Counted from the first letter of the stretch, positions 43,869 through 54,260 are shown. The stretch: 64,000 bases of DNA from Yoonia sp. (GCF_014859355.1 NZ_JACUUJ010000015.1:1-64000), one strand, 5' to 3'. Notes: generated from the letters alone by a model not told the origin. Program-made: numbers and translations.

Positions 43869-46118
43869 TCATGCTGGAATTTTTGTGTCCTGTGCGCATA
43901 CCGGCAACACAGGCAGTTTAATGATTGCGCAGGCACCCGCGTGGTCCTGCCCTTCAAATATGTCGGCGTCGGTCAGCGTCAGCGTCCCGGCATGTTCCTC
44001 GATGATCTTTTTCACGATCGGCAATCCCAGCCCGGTCCCCTTGACGCGCGTTGTCACATAAGGTTCGAACAGGCGGGCACGGTCTTCGGGCAGGCCAACG
44101 CCGTTGTCCTGTATGGTGATCGTCACATCGTTGTCAGAGGCTGTCATCCGCACCAGAATTTGCGGCTGATAGCCCGACAAACTGTGCGTGTCGCGATAGG
44201 TTTCCGTTGCCTCGCCGGCGTTCTTGATCAGGTTGGTCAGCGCCTGCGTAATCATCGTGGCATCCAGTTCCGCAAGAACAGGCTGTAACGGCACGTCGGC
44301 GTGGATCAGCACATCAGGCTGGCCGACTTGTTGCAATGCCACTGCATCACGCACCAGCACCGTCAGATCGCTGGTTTTCAATTCAGGTTCGGGCATGCGT
44401 GCAAATTTTGAAAACTCATCAACAATGCGCCGCAAGTCATTGGTTTGCCTTATAATAACACCTGTCATCTGATCCAGCTTATCAGCGTCTTCACCAACCT
44501 GCGCGCTGAATTTTCGTTTGATACGTTCGGCAGACAGTTGGATGGGGGTCAGCGGATTCTTGATTTCATGCGCAATGCGGCGGGCCACGTCGCCCCAAGC
44601 GGCCATGCGTTGCGCACTGACCAGATCGGTCACATCGTCAAAGGCCACAACGTAACCTTCCAGCGCCCCATCGGCGTTGCGCCGGGGGGACATGCGCACC
44701 AGCAGGCTTTCTTGCTTGCCTTGACGGATCATGTTGATCTGATCCTGAACGCTGTCGCTATGGGCGCTGCGCACCCGATCGAACAATGCGGCAAATTCAG
44801 GAATGGCAACAGCCAGCGCAGAGTCGGCTGTTTCATATCCCACCGACAACAGACGCCGCGCCGACGGGTTGACAAAGGTGATCCGGCCGTCTTCATCCAG
44901 CCCCACAACACCGGATGTGACCGAACTCAGCACGCTGTCAAATAACCGCCGCCGGCGTTCGGTCAGGCGGTTCGTTTCCAGCAATTCGTCACGTTGCCCT
45001 TTCAGGCGGCTTGTCATCTGGTTGAAATAAAGACCCAGCTGCGAAATTTCGTCGTCACCCTCATCCTCGATCACGCGCACGTCCAGATCACCGGACCCGA
45101 CCCGCTGTGACGCCGACACAAGCCGCCCGACAGGACGCGACAACCGTTCGGCAAACCAAAGGCCCATCCAGATCGCAACCAGAATAAGGACCATCGCAAA
45201 GCCAAGGTAAAGCAAACCAAACTGGAACAGGATTTGCCCGCGTTCGGTGGCCAGCTCTTCGTATTGCGCGACTGTTTCGGTCGTATCATCCAGCAAAGAC
45301 AAGACATTGCCGTCAACCTGCCGCGTGACGTAAAGATAGCGGTCGCGAAAGGCATTCAGCGGGATCAACGCGCGAAATTCGTTATTTTCCAGATCTTCGA
45401 TGATCACGAGCCCCGTATCATCGGCAGCACCGAACGCCGCGGGCGCGGGGCGTTCATAGGCAAATTCATACGATCGGGCCCCGCGCGCGGCAATGTTGCC
45501 CTGACCATCCAGCACAAAGGCTTCGCTCAACCCGCGCTCGATCTGGGCTTGCACGTCGCCCAAGGCGCGCCTGATCTCGCCGTCGTCCATGAACAGGTTC
45601 TGCTGGCGTTCACTGTTCAGATACGCGGCCAAAGCCCGGCCATCGCGCGTCAGCTCTTGGCGATGCTCTTCCTCATAGGCCTGCGCGGTGGTCAGCGATG
45701 TGCGCAAGACATTGCCGACTGGCTCTGAAAACAGACCATCCAGCGCCACTGAAATCAAAAGCACCGAAAACACGGCCACAAGAACCGTCGGGATCAGCGC
45801 CGACAGCGCAAAGACGCCGGTCAGCCGCAAGTGTAGCCGCGATCCAGCGGATTTGGCCCTTCGGGCGGCAATCATGCGCGCCACCTGCCCCATGACCAAG
45901 GCTGCGACGATCAGCACATAAACAAGGTCCAGCAGCAGGACCAGCCGCAACCGCGGCGAAGACGCACCCTGCCCCAGCGGCCCGACGATCACATAAGTTG
46001 CTGCGGCCAGAACCGGCCCGAGGATGACCAGAAACACCGTGACAGCATTGCGCACGTGCCGCTGGCGCTGCCAACGGCTGAACCGCGTCAAATTCAATCC
46101 CTTGAGGGTCCGCCGCAC
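43869..46118 (-). CDS. ntrY: NtrY sensor histidine kinase
   Basis: A 749-residue membrane kinase. Several hydrophobic segments lie in the first 120 residues, with another near 310. An extracytoplasmic region comes between them, followed by HAMP (about 320-375), PAS (about 385-490), HisKA with the histidine in [20 protein letters not shown], and HATPase_c with NLIKNAGEA, DNGVGLP and GTGLGLPIVKKI. This is the NtrY arrangement. The start is a GTG at 46118 preceded by AGG. It lies 100 bp after ntrC; a hairpin GTGGGG/CCCCAC occurs in that gap. Confidence 0.95.
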   Translation of the reverse strand: MRRTLKGLNLTRFSRWQRQRHVRNAVTVFLVILGPVLAAATYVIVGPLGQGASSPRLRLVLLLDLVYVLIVAALVMGQVARMIAARRAKSAGSRLHLRLTGVFALSALIPTVLVAVFSVLLISVALDGLFSEPVGNVLRTSLTTAQAYEEEHRQELTRDGRALAAYLNSERQQNLFMDDGEIRRALGDVQAQIERGLSEAFVLDGQGNIAARGARSYEFAYERPAPAAFGAADDTGLVIIEDLENNEFRALIPLNAFRDRYLYVTRQVDGNVLSLLDDTTETVAQYEELATERGQILFQFGLLYLGFAMVLILVAIWMGLWFAERLSRPVGRLVSASQRVGSGDLDVRVIEDEGDDEISQLGLYFNQMTSRLKGQRDELLETNRLTERRRRLFDSVLSSVTSGVVGLDEDGRITFVNPSARRLLSVGYETADSALAVAIPEFAALFDRVRSAHSDSVQDQINMIRQGKQESLLVRMSPRRNADGALEGYVVAFDDVTDLVSAQRMAAWGDVARRIAHEIKNPLTPIQLSAERIKRKFSAQVGEDADKLDQMTGVIIRQTNDLRRIVDEFSKFARMPEPELKTSDLTVLVRDAVALQQVGQPDVLIHADVPLQPVLAELDATMITQALTNLIKNAGEATETYRDTHSLSGYQPQILVRMTASDNDVTITIQDNGVGLPEDRARLFEPYVTTRVKGTGLGLPIVKKIIEEHAGTLTLTDADIFEGQDHAGACAIIKLPVLPVCAQDTKIPA

Positions 46119-46138
46119 GCGCTATGACCTGTTTTGGG

Positions 46139-46154
46139 GTGGGGTCACCCCCAC
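46139..46154 (-). other. hairpin between ntrC and ntrY
   Basis: GTGGGG and CCCCAC (6 bp) pair around a 4-nt loop in the 100-bp ntrC-ntrY spacer, about 20 bp before the ntrY start. There is no T-tract. It may moderate read-through or message stability. Confidence 0.4.
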
Positions 46155-46218
46155 GGCATCGCATTTTCCTGTGATCCTGCCACTGCTGAAGCAGCGGGGC
46201 CACGGTTCTGTTGCGGTT

Positions 46219-47592
46219 TTACATCAATTTGCGGCGACGTGTCACGCGGATATCGAGGTCCGTAATCTTCTTTCGCAAGGTATTTCGGTTAATTCCAAGC
46301 AAATCGGCGCATTTCGCCTGATTGCCACCTGTGGCGTCCAGCGCTATTTCGATCAGCGGGCCTTCAACTTCAGCCAGGATGCGGTTGTAAAGCCCCGGTG
46401 GAGGCAGCACCCCGCCATGCAGATCGAAATAGCGCCGCAGATGCTTTGCCACGCTGGCAGACAGTTTTTCGCCTTCGCCACCGGCGCGTAAAGGTTCGAT
46501 GGCGGGTTGGTTACCCAAAACGACCTCAACCTCGGTGCGGGTGATTTCTTCTTCGGCGGACGTAAAGACCAGCCGCCGCACCGCGTTCTGAAGTTGGCGG
46601 ACGTTACCCGGCCAGCTATAGGCGCGGACCAGATCAAGTGCAGCATCCCCGAACCGCCGCACCGGCGCGCCGTCACGTTCAGAGCGGGCCAGAAAATGCA
46701 CCGCCAGCAGCGGGATGTCATCGACACGTTCGCGCAAGCTGGGCACATCCACCGTAACGCCGCTCAGCCGATAAAACAGGTCTTCGCGAAACTTGCCTTC
46801 TTCCATGCGCGCCATCAGGTCAGATTGCGATGTCGCCATCATGCGCGGCGCATTGTCGCCCAGCGTGTCCAGCATCCGCACGATGCGGCCCTGCGCCTCT
46901 TGGGTCAGATCTCCGACCTCATCAAACAGGATCGTTCCGCCCTTGGCGCGGCTCAACACCGTCGAGGGGCCATCCATGCCTTCAAGGTCGCTGGCGGACA
47001 CCACCACAAAAGGCAGGCTGCGCCGATCGGAAAAATCATGCACCGCACGCGCAATCAGCGATTTTCCGGTGCCGCTTTCACCGATGATCAACACGGGCAG
47101 TTGCGTGTTCATCACCCGCGCCACAAGCCGGTAAAGGGCCTGCATCACCGGCGTGCGCCCCACCAAGGGCAAATCACCGCCTTTTTCGGCTGGCGCCATG
47201 TCCGGTGCGCGCGTGAGCGGTGCGCGGCGCTTGACCTCCAGCGCGCGGGCGGCGCGTTTCATCAGGTCCGGCAGATCAAACGGTTTGGGCAGGTAATCGT
47301 AGGCTTCCGCCTCGGCGGCCTGAATGGCGGTCATGATGGTGTTCTGCGCCGAAATCACGATCACAGGCAAACCGGGGCGCGCGGCTGCAATCTTGGGCAG
47401 TTGTTCCAGCCCGTTGCCATCGGGCATGACCACATCGGAAATCACTAGATCGCCCTTGCCTTCATCCACCCAGCGCATCAGCGTGACCAGCGACGATGTG
47501 GCATGCACCTTGCAGCCCGCCCTTGTCAGGGCTTGGGTCAACACGGTCCTGATCGTTCGATCGTCATCAGCGACAAGAACGGTCCCGTCCAT
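46219..47592 (-). CDS. ntrC: NtrC nitrogen regulator, Rhodobacter type (no GAFTGA loop)
   Basis: The 457 residues comprise a receiver domain with D53, a AAA+ domain with Walker A GESGTGKS (171-178) and Walker B ILFDEVGD, and a Fis-type helix-turn-helix ([27 protein letters not shown]). Between Walker A and B the sequence reads [21 protein letters not shown], with the GAFTGA loop absent. In Rhodobacter capsulatus NtrC has the same loss and activates sigma70 RNA polymerase; the same should hold here. It overlaps the ntrB stop by one base. Confidence 0.96.
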   Translation of the reverse strand: MDGTVLVADDDRTIRTVLTQALTRAGCKVHATSSLVTLMRWVDEGKGDLVISDVVMPDGNGLEQLPKIAAARPGLPVIVISAQNTIMTAIQAAEAEAYDYLPKPFDLPDLMKRAARALEVKRRAPLTRAPDMAPAEKGGDLPLVGRTPVMQALYRLVARVMNTQLPVLIIGESGTGKSLIARAVHDFSDRRSLPFVVVSASDLEGMDGPSTVLSRAKGGTILFDEVGDLTQEAQGRIVRMLDTLGDNAPRMMATSQSDLMARMEEGKFREDLFYRLSGVTVDVPSLRERVDDIPLLAVHFLARSERDGAPVRRFGDAALDLVRAYSWPGNVRQLQNAVRRLVFTSAEEEITRTEVEVVLGNQPAIEPLRAGGEGEKLSASVAKHLRRYFDLHGGVLPPPGLYNRILAEVEGPLIEIALDATGGNQAKCADLLGINRNTLRKKITDLDIRVTRRRKLM

Positions 47593-48668
47593 TATATTTC
47601 TCCTGTGTCAATTTCTTTCGGGGCTAATGGCAATGAAATGCGGAAAACAGTGCGCCCGGGCACGCTTTCAACCGAAATCCAACCGCCGGCGTCACCAATC
47701 AGCTTGGACACCAGCGCAAGACCCAGCCCGGTGCCGTTGTCCCTGCCTGACACGAAGGGTTCGAAAATATCGTCGGCAATTGCGGGCGGCAAGCCGGGGC
47801 CATCGTCAATGATTTCGATCTGCAAGGGTAAACGCGCCTGTGTCCCGTCGGACCGGCGAACGCGCAGGGACGTGTCGTAAAACGTATGCAGACGGATTGC
47901 GCCACCGTCCTTGTTGGCTTCGGATGCATTTTTGATCAGGTTCAGGAAAACCTGCAACAACTGGTCACCATCCGCCAGTGTTTGCGGCAAGGACGGGTCG
48001 TAATCTTCGATGAACAGCATATGCGCGCCAAAACCAACGGCCGCCGATTGTCGGGCGCGGTCAAGAATATCATGGATATTCACCGGTTTCAAAAGCGGCG
48101 GCCGCAGGTTTCCAAATTGCTCGACCTGTTCAAGAAGCTTCACGATCCGGCGGCTTTCGGCGACAATAAGATCCGTCAGTTCCTGATCGGCAGGTGTCAG
48201 CCCCATGGATAAAAGCTGCGCTGCACCTGTGATCCCGGCCAGCGGGTTCTTGATTTCATGGGCCAGCATTTCGGCCATCCCAATCGCAGATTTCGCCGCT
48301 TTGCCGGTGCTGTGGTTCTGGTTGATCCGGCTGGCAATCTCGCGCGGGCTGATCATCACGATCATGGCGCCTGCGGCCCCCTGCAAAGGCGCAAACTGCA
48401 GATTGCACAAGCGTGGGGCGCGTTCGCCGCTGCCGACATCCACGTCGTTGACAAACAGCGATGTGCGGTTTTCGCGCGCGCGGGTGAACGGCGCTTCCAA
48501 AGGTGCGTCGATCATGACCTTTTCCCAAAGGGATTGCCCTGCCAGTGACTTGGCTGACATGTTCAGGAAATCCTCGGCCGCGGGGTTGCTGGCAACGATC
48601 AAATCCGCGTTGTCCAACAACAGTGCAGGCACCGGAAGCGATGACCAAAGTGCGGAATCAACGATCAT
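47592..48668 (-). CDS. ntrB: NtrB nitrogen-sensing histidine kinase
   Basis: A 358-residue cytoplasmic kinase/phosphatase with no membrane segment. It has a PAS domain (about 10-100), HisKA with the histidine in [21 protein letters not shown], and HATPase_c with [18 protein letters not shown] and [10 protein letters not shown]. NtrB phosphorylates NtrC when nitrogen is scarce, under control of PII proteins. Its start overlaps the dusB stop (ATGA) and its stop overlaps ntrC. Confidence 0.96.
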   Translation of the reverse strand: MIVDSALWSSLPVPALLLDNADLIVASNPAAEDFLNMSAKSLAGQSLWEKVMIDAPLEAPFTRARENRTSLFVNDVDVGSGERAPRLCNLQFAPLQGAAGAMIVMISPREIASRINQNHSTGKAAKSAIGMAEMLAHEIKNPLAGITGAAQLLSMGLTPADQELTDLIVAESRRIVKLLEQVEQFGNLRPPLLKPVNIHDILDRARQSAAVGFGAHMLFIEDYDPSLPQTLADGDQLLQVFLNLIKNASEANKDGGAIRLHTFYDTSLRVRRSDGTQARLPLQIEIIDDGPGLPPAIADDIFEPFVSGRDNGTGLGLALVSKLIGDAGGWISVESVPGRTVFRISLPLAPKEIDTGEI

Positions 48669-49666
48669 GCGACCATTCTTTCATTCAGGGCCTGTGGCAA
48701 ATCCCGCAGCACCGCGCGCGGTTCACTTTGGGTCAAAATTGCCCGGCGCAGTGACGGCCCTGTTCCGACTTCATCCATATACCACCCCAGATGTTTGCGG
48801 GCGACCTTGCGACCCATTTCAGAGCCATAAAACGACAGCATCGCCTCGAAGTGGCGGGCCACCATTTCGACCAAATCAGCCCCTTGGGGGATGCGCGGCG
48901 GCGTCTGCCCGTGCAAGGCCGCCGCAACACTGGCCAAGATCCAAGGGCGCCCCTGCGCCCCCCGCCCTATCATGACACCTGCCGCCCCTGACGCATCGCG
49001 CGCCCGGCGCGCTGACGCGGCATCAACAATGTCGCCGTTGGCGATCACCGGAATGCTGACCGCGTCCTTGACCGCGCGGATCGCGGCCCAATCAGCAGCG
49101 CCTTTATAAAACTGGCACCGCGTGCGCCCGTGGATCGTGACCAGTTTAATGCCCGCGTCCTGCGCCCGGCGCGCCACATCAGCGGCATTCAGGCTGTCGT
49201 CATCCCATCCCAGACGGGTTTTCAGCGTCACAGGGATATCGACGGCGCGCACCACGGCTTCGATCAGGCGCAGGGCGTGATCGGGGGTGCGCAGCAAGGC
49301 AGACCCCGAATAGCCGTTTGTGACCTTCTTGGCGGGGCACCCCATGTTGATGTCAATCATCGCAGCGCCATTGGCCGCCACCATGCGCGCCGCTTCGGCC
49401 ATCCAATAGGCCTCGCGGCCTGCGATTTGCACGGCGGTATTCGCCTGATCAAACCCCAGTTCCGCGCGTTCGCGCACCCCCGGCTTTGCCTGCACCATTT
49501 CCTGGCTGGCAACCATTTCACTGACAACCCACCCTGCACCAAAAGACGCGACAAGCTGGCGAAAGGGCAAGTCTGTGATCCCTGCCAAGGGCGCAAGCGC
49601 AATGGGGGGCTGCAACACCACATCATCCAGCTGCAATGTGTCCGTCTTGTGCAAGGGTGTGTTCAT
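48665..49666 (-). CDS. dusB: tRNA-dihydrouridine synthase (NifR3)
   Basis: An FMN-dependent enzyme reducing uridine in tRNA. The 333 residues begin with a TIM-barrel opening IALAPLAGITDLPFRQLVASFGAGW. The catalytic cysteine is in DINMGCPAKKVTNGYSGSALL, RTRCQFYKGAADW provides phosphate contacts, and IGRGAQGRPWIL closes the barrel. It is first in the dusB-ntrBC operon, the arrangement that gave the name nifR3 in Rhodobacter and rhizobia. The ATG at 49666 is preferred; the frame extends to 49717 without conserved sequence. Confidence 0.96.
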   Translation of the reverse strand: MNTPLHKTDTLQLDDVVLQPPIALAPLAGITDLPFRQLVASFGAGWVVSEMVASQEMVQAKPGVRERAELGFDQANTAVQIAGREAYWMAEAARMVAANGAAMIDINMGCPAKKVTNGYSGSALLRTPDHALRLIEAVVRAVDIPVTLKTRLGWDDDSLNAADVARRAQDAGIKLVTIHGRTRCQFYKGAADWAAIRAVKDAVSIPVIANGDIVDAASARRARDASGAAGVMIGRGAQGRPWILASVAAALHGQTPPRIPQGADLVEMVARHFEAMLSFYGSEMGRKVARKHLGWYMDEVGTGPSLRRAILTQSEPRAVLRDLPQALNERMVA

Positions 49667-49755
49667 TTCATTTCTGCCTAAGTCCTTGACCAGATACGGT
49701 GCGACAGGACATTTCACAACGCAGAGCGGTGCATTATCTCCGCAAAAAATGGCGT

Positions 49756-49774
49756 TTGCTTAATTTTTAAGCAA
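49756..49774. promoter_or_regulatory. perfect inverted repeat in the dusB-ispDF divergent region
   Basis: TTGCTTAA-TTT-TTAAGCAA has 8-bp perfect arms and a 3-bp spacer. It is AT-rich against the local background and lies 90 bp from the dusB start and 76 bp from the ispDF start. This is the form of a dimeric repressor or activator site. It does not match the NtrC consensus. Confidence 0.5.
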
Positions 49775-49849
49775 CGAAAGCTACAAACTGACGAATTGCA
49801 CCTTTGCCAGTCGCCGCCTAAACCTGTGCCGTGATACGAAGGATCCGCC

Positions 49850-50983
49850 ATGACCACAGCCGCCATCATCGTCGCCGCCGGACGCGGCACACGCGCCGGA
49901 GGTGACCTGCCCAAGCAATGGCAGCGCCTTGGGGATCGTTGCGTAGCCGCCCATGCGATGCAAGCCTTTGCCGCCCACCCGGGAATCGACCAACTGATCC
50001 TTGTGCTGCATCCCGATGATGTTGACAGCGATCTTTGGCCGCGTGATCCGGTGGCGTCCATCGTGACCGGCGGCGCGACGCGGCGCATGTCTGTGCTGGC
50101 AGGGCTGCACGCTGCCGCAGGCAGGGCGGACCGGGTGTTGATCCACGATGCCGCACGCCCCTTGGTCACGGCCGCGATCATCGACAGGGTTCTGGCAGCC
50201 CTTGACAGCCATGCCGGCGCCGCCCCTGCGGTGGCGGTGACAGATACGCTGTGGCACGGGCAAAACGACCACGTAACCGGCCTGCAAGACCGCAGCGGGC
50301 TTTACCGGGCGCAGACACCGCAGGGGTTTCATCTGGTGCCGCTTTTGGCGGCGCATCGCGCAAATACCGATGACGCGACCGACGATGTGGCCGTCGCCCG
50401 CGCGGCAGGGCTGGACGTGGCCATCGTGGCGGGCGATGAAGAGAATATAAAAATCACCACGCCCGGCGATTTCGCCCGCGCAAGCAAACTGATGGGACTG
50501 CAAATGGATATCCGCTGTGGCAATGGTTATGACGTGCACCGGTTCGGCCCCGGCGACCATGTGTGGCTGTGCGGGGTTAAACTGCCCCATGACCGCAGCC
50601 TGCAGGGCCATTCCGACGCCGATGTGGGCATGCACGCCATCACCGACGCGATTTATGGCGCGCTGGGCATGGGGGATATCGGTCAGCATTTTCCTCCGTC
50701 TGATCCACAATGGAAAGGCGCCGCCAGCCATATTTTTCTGGAACATGCCGTGGCACTGGCCACCGAACAGGGCTACCGGATCAGCAATACTGATTGCACG
50801 CTGATCTGCGAAACCCCCAAGATCGGGCCGCATCAGGCAGCGATGAAAACCGCCTTGGCGCAGATCATGGGGTTGGCCGCAGACCGCATCAGCGTCAAGG
50901 CGACAACCTCGGAACGGCTCGGCTTTACCGGGCGCGGCGAAGGCATCGCAGCACAAGCAACCGTAACATTGGTGAAACCATGA
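49850..50983 (+). CDS. ispDF: bifunctional IspD/IspF isoprenoid synthesis enzyme
   Basis: This 377-residue fusion performs two MEP-pathway steps. The N-terminal CMP transferase (about 1-215) has [33 protein letters not shown] and AQTPQGFHL. The C-terminal cyclodiphosphate synthase (about 220-377) has the zinc ligands in [11 protein letters not shown] and [24 protein letters not shown], and a C-terminal [13 protein letters not shown]. The fusion is common in alphaproteobacteria. It is cotranscribed with pgpA and the CinA-type gene through 4-bp overlaps. Confidence 0.97.
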   Translation: MTTAAIIVAAGRGTRAGGDLPKQWQRLGDRCVAAHAMQAFAAHPGIDQLILVLHPDDVDSDLWPRDPVASIVTGGATRRMSVLAGLHAAAGRADRVLIHDAARPLVTAAIIDRVLAALDSHAGAAPAVAVTDTLWHGQNDHVTGLQDRSGLYRAQTPQGFHLVPLLAAHRANTDDATDDVAVARAAGLDVAIVAGDEENIKITTPGDFARASKLMGLQMDIRCGNGYDVHRFGPGDHVWLCGVKLPHDRSLQGHSDADVGMHAITDAIYGALGMGDIGQHFPPSDPQWKGAASHIFLEHAVALATEQGYRISNTDCTLICETPKIGPHQAAMKTALAQIMGLAADRISVKATTSERLGFTGRGEGIAAQATVTLVKP

Positions 50984-51468
50984 CCCATCTGATCGCAACC
51001 TTCTTTTATGCAGGCCACCTGCGCCCTGCCCCCGGCACCTGGGGGTCGCTGGCCGCCCTGCCCGCTGCGTGGGTGATTTATGTGCTGGCGGGGCCTTGGG
51101 GGCTGCTGGCGGGGGTTATCCTGTCTTACGGGCTGGGGTTGTGGGCCACGGGCGTGGAAACCCGCGGCAAAGCCGACCACGACCCAAGCGAAATCGTGAT
51201 AGACGAGGTCTGCGGCCAATGGATCGCGCTGCTGCCGCTGGCATTTGGTGCCGCCAATAATGGCGTGCCGATCACGGCGCTTTGGCCCGGCTGGATTGCT
51301 GCCTTTGTGCTGTTCCGGCTGTTCGACATCACCAAATGGGGGCCAATCGGTTGGGCCGACCGGATGCACGGGCCGACAGGCGTGATGCTGGATGATGTGT
51401 TCGCGGGCGTCTTTGCGGCCATCGGGGTTATCGCTTTGGCGGCGCTTTATCATGTGGTGCTGATATGA
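50980..51468 (+). CDS. pgpA: phosphatidylglycerophosphatase A
   Basis: A 162-residue membrane enzyme that makes phosphatidylglycerol by removing phosphate from PGP. The conserved segments are [30 protein letters not shown] (acidic metal-binding core) and [33 protein letters not shown]. About four hydrophobic stretches are present. The ATG at 50980 overlaps the ispDF stop (ATGA). An open frame reaching back to 50794 is inside ispDF and ignored. Confidence 0.95.
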   Translation: MTHLIATFFYAGHLRPAPGTWGSLAALPAAWVIYVLAGPWGLLAGVILSYGLGLWATGVETRGKADHDPSEIVIDEVCGQWIALLPLAFGAANNGVPITALWPGWIAAFVLFRLFDITKWGPIGWADRMHGPTGVMLDDVFAGVFAAIGVIALAALYHVVLI

Positions 51469-51947
51469 CCGCGCTGGCCTTGCTGCAAGCGGCCAAGGCA
51501 CGCGGCATCATGATCACCACCGCCGAAAGCTGCACCGGCGGCTTGGTCGCGGCGGCCATCACCGAAATACCGGGCAGTTCGGCGATCTTTGACCGGGGGT
51601 TTGTGACCTATACCAACGCCGCCAAAGTGCAGATGCTGGGCGTCGCGCCCGCAACATTGGCCGCGCATGGTGCCGTGTCGGAAGAGGTCGCGCGCGACAT
51701 GGCCCAAGGCGCGCTGGCCCATGCAGATGCGCAGCTTGCCGTGGCGATCACCGGAATCGCAGGCCCCGGCGGGTCAGATCACAAACCCGAAGGCCGGGTC
51801 TGTTTCGCTGTCGCCACCCCTGAGACCTGCCAGACCGAAACCGTCGAATTTGGCGCATTGGGCCGCGACAATGTGCGACATGCGGCGCGCGATCATGCAC
51901 TGTCGCTGCTGATGGCGCTGATCGACACCTTTCCGCCGGTGAATTAG
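51465..51947 (+). CDS. pncC: CinA C-terminal-domain amidohydrolase (nicotinamide-nucleotide amidase)
   Basis: A 160-residue single-domain protein equivalent to the C-terminal half of CinA. It contains TTAESCTGGLVAAAITEIPGSS (about 18-39), VTYTNAAKVQMLGV, and AITGIAGPGGSDHKPEGRV. The family deamidates nicotinamide mononucleotide in NAD recycling. Its start overlaps the pgpA stop (ATGA) and its end overlaps the convergent MmgE/PrpD gene by 4 bp. Confidence 0.93.
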   Translation: MTALALLQAAKARGIMITTAESCTGGLVAAAITEIPGSSAIFDRGFVTYTNAAKVQMLGVAPATLAAHGAVSEEVARDMAQGALAHADAQLAVAITGIAGPGGSDHKPEGRVCFAVATPETCQTETVEFGALGRDNVRHAARDHALSLLMALIDTFPPVN

Positions 51948-53188
51948 CCAATCAGGTTGGACAAGGCGCGCGTGTCATCCGCCTGCACCGCGGCCCACAG
52001 ATCGTCGGCCAATGCGCCCCCCACGACAGCGCGCGCCTTTTGTGTCAGCCGGTCAACCCGCGTCGCCAGATCAAGCGGTGCGTTCAGATCGTGGAACAAC
52101 TGCGCCTTGCGGCCATCGCGATAGGTCACATCAACGCGCGCCTGCATTTCTGTCAGACCGGCATCTTCGCGCACCGCAACCCGGTCGCGCAGCGCAGCCA
52201 AGGCCGGATCAGCTGCCGCCGCATCGGTATAGCTGTCAATCGCCGCCGTGCTGATCCCGGCCAGATGCATCGCAGCCACCATGCGGTAGGAAAACTTGCA
52301 TTCCAGCCCGCTGCGCGGGGTCACGATATTGCAGACGGTCATCCAGCGCGGATGCGTCGTGATGGTCAGTTGCGCGACATCGCCATCCAGCCCCTTCAAC
52401 GCCTCAAGCGTGGCGTGCAGACCATGGCAGCAAGCGTGGAATTTATGGCTGATCGCGCGCATCAACCAATCCTCGCCCATACGATCAAAGCCGGCCATAT
52501 CCCCGGCCCCGTGATGGGTCGCGCCAAAGCCCAATGGCCCGCTTAGCCCCGCATCGGCCGATGTCATGCCCGCCTGCGCCCATTGCGCGGCCAGCACACC
52601 GCATTCAGCGGCCAGCCCTGCATTCAAAGGCTTGCCCATGGTCCCGAACTGCGATTTCAGGCCCGCCGCCTTGGTCGATGCCAACCCAAGGGCGGCGATG
52701 ATCTGGCCCTGCGTCAGGCCCAGCAAGCGCGCTGCGGCCATCGCAGCCCCAAAGGCCCCCGCAGTCGCTGTCTGGTGAAACCCGACCTGATAATGCCCGC
52801 GCCCCAGCCACAAGCCCACACGCACCGCAACTTCGGACCCGATCAGGGCGGCTTGCAGCGCATCATCCAGCGTCCGCCCCTGCGACAGCGCCAGCACAGC
52901 GGGCATGACCGCCACACTGGTGTGGCCGATATGGGCAAAATGCGTGTCGTCGTAATCCAGCGCATGGCTGGTCGCGCCGTTGATCAGCGCCGCGCGGGCG
53001 GGTGGCAGGCGGTCACCGACCGGGCCTTCGGCGACGGCCAGATCACGCAGGATGCGCGCGACGGGTTCACCCCGCCCCGCAACGGCACAGACCGCCCAAT
53101 CAAACAGCGCCAGCCGGATGATTGCCAGCGCATCTTCTGGCGGGGTGGCGGTGGCGATGAACTGCGCGATCCGCGCCTCGGGTGTCAT
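51944..53188 (-). CDS. MmgE/PrpD-family protein
   Basis: The 414 residues match the MmgE/PrpD fold, which includes 2-methylcitrate dehydratase, cis-aconitate decarboxylase and iminodisuccinate epimerase. The conserved blocks are LFDWAVCAVAGRGEP, AALINGATSHALDYDDTHF with the D-D-T-H site (about 75), GYHQTATAG-like GFHQTATAGAFGAA, KPLNAGLAAECGVLAA and KFHACCHGLHATLEA. No methylcitrate cycle gene adjoins it, so a propionate role is unsupported. Its start overlaps the RatA-type gene's stop (ATGA). Confidence 0.9.
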   Translation of the reverse strand: MTPEARIAQFIATATPPEDALAIIRLALFDWAVCAVAGRGEPVARILRDLAVAEGPVGDRLPPARAALINGATSHALDYDDTHFAHIGHTSVAVMPAVLALSQGRTLDDALQAALIGSEVAVRVGLWLGRGHYQVGFHQTATAGAFGAAMAAARLLGLTQGQIIAALGLASTKAAGLKSQFGTMGKPLNAGLAAECGVLAAQWAQAGMTSADAGLSGPLGFGATHHGAGDMAGFDRMGEDWLMRAISHKFHACCHGLHATLEALKGLDGDVAQLTITTHPRWMTVCNIVTPRSGLECKFSYRMVAAMHLAGISTAAIDSYTDAAAADPALAALRDRVAVREDAGLTEMQARVDVTYRDGRKAQLFHDLNAPLDLATRVDRLTQKARAVVGGALADDLWAAVQADDTRALSNLIG

Positions 53189-53628
53189 GCGTAAAGCTCG
53201 GCGGCGCGGCGTTCAAATGACCGGACAACGCGTTGCATCGCTTCGTTGAAAAACATACCTGCCGCCCCTTGCAGCAACCGGCTGCGAAATTCAAAATCAA
53301 CGTGAAACGACACTTCGCACCCACCATCTACGTCTTTGAAACGCCACGTGCTTTCCAGATGCCGCACCGGACCATCCAGATATTCGGTCTCGATCCGTTT
53401 TTCGTCCGGCCAGAGCGTGACGCGGCTGCCAAATTTTTCCCGGAATACCTTGAACGAAATCACGAGGTCGGCCAGCATGACATCATGATCACCATGCGAC
53501 GTGACACTGCGCACACGTGCGGCGGCGGTCCATGGCAAAAACTTGGGGTAATTGGCCACATCAGCGACCAGATCATACATTTTCTGGGCTGTATAGGGCA
53601 CAAACTTTGTTTCGGAATGGGTGGTCAT
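53185..53628 (-). CDS. RatA/Coq10-family START-like protein
   Basis: A 147-residue polyketide-cyclase/START fold protein. It opens MTTHSETKFVPYTAQKMYDLVADVANYPKFLPWTAA, continues with SVTSHGDHDVMLADLVISFKVFREKF and ends VDFEFRSRLLQGAAGMFFNEAMQRVV. These are the landmarks of the RatA/Coq10 group. In alphaproteobacteria the likely role is binding ubiquinone or related lipids, although the E. coli homologue is named for an effect on 70S formation. The ATG at 53628 is chosen. The gene is divergent from hpt. Confidence 0.88.
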   Translation of the reverse strand: MTTHSETKFVPYTAQKMYDLVADVANYPKFLPWTAAARVRSVTSHGDHDVMLADLVISFKVFREKFGSRVTLWPDEKRIETEYLDGPVRHLESTWRFKDVDGGCEVSFHVDFEFRSRLLQGAAGMFFNEAMQRVVRSFERRAAELYA

Positions 53629-53711
53629 AATGGGCTTTCGCGGGTGACTTCGCCGTCGGATGTCGTAAACTTGGGCGGGAAAATCAACCCTTTCCTTTTT
53701 TAGGGGGCTCA

Positions 53712-54260
53712 ATGCCGCAGACGCCTTATGTCATCGACGAAATGATCAGTGCCAAATCCATCGCTGCAAGGATCGAAGTGCTGGCCCGCGAAATCGCGAC
53801 AGAGTTCCACGGCACCGACCAGTTGGTCGTGATCGGGCTATTGCGCGGGTCATTCGTGTTTATTGCCGATCTGGTGCGCGAACTGGACCTGCCGGTCGAG
53901 GTCGATTTCCTTGAGGCATCAAGCTATGGCAACGCGATGGAAAGCAGCCGCGAGGTGCGGATCCTCAAGGATATTCGCGGCCAGATCGAAGGCCGTGATG
54001 TGCTGGTGGTCGAGGATATCGTCGACACCGGGCATACACTGTCGCAAGTCATTCAATTTCTGTCCACCCGGCACCCGGCGCGTCTGCGCACCATTGCCCT
54101 GCTGGATAAACCTGCCCGCCGCGAGGTCGACATCGTTGCGGATTGGACAGGTTTTGAGATCCCCGATGAATTTGTGGTGGGCTACGGGATCGACTTTGCG
54201 CAACGCAACCGCAACCTGCCCTACATCGGCAAAGTCAGCTTTACCGACAACGCGGGCTAG
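53712..54260 (+). CDS. hpt: hypoxanthine phosphoribosyltransferase
   Basis: It salvages hypoxanthine (and guanine) to IMP or GMP using PRPP. The 182 residues have the PRPP-binding motif [12 protein letters not shown] (about 97-108), the flexible-loop [10 protein letters not shown] region, [17 protein letters not shown] near the N-terminus and the base-contact [18 protein letters not shown]. The ATG at 53712 is followed by a normal family N-terminus. A divergent 83-bp gap separates it from the RatA-type gene. Confidence 0.95.
   Translation: MPQTPYVIDEMISAKSIAARIEVLAREIATEFHGTDQLVVIGLLRGSFVFIADLVRELDLPVEVDFLEASSYGNAMESSREVRILKDIRGQIEGRDVLVVEDIVDTGHTLSQVIQFLSTRHPARLRTIALLDKPARREVDIVADWTGFEIPDEFVVGYGIDFAQRNRNLPYIGKVSFTDNAG

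Noticed and set aside
49793-49803. TTGCACC half-site resembling an NtrC box upstream of dusB
   Set aside because: The second half of the dyad is missing, so it cannot be distinguished from chance.
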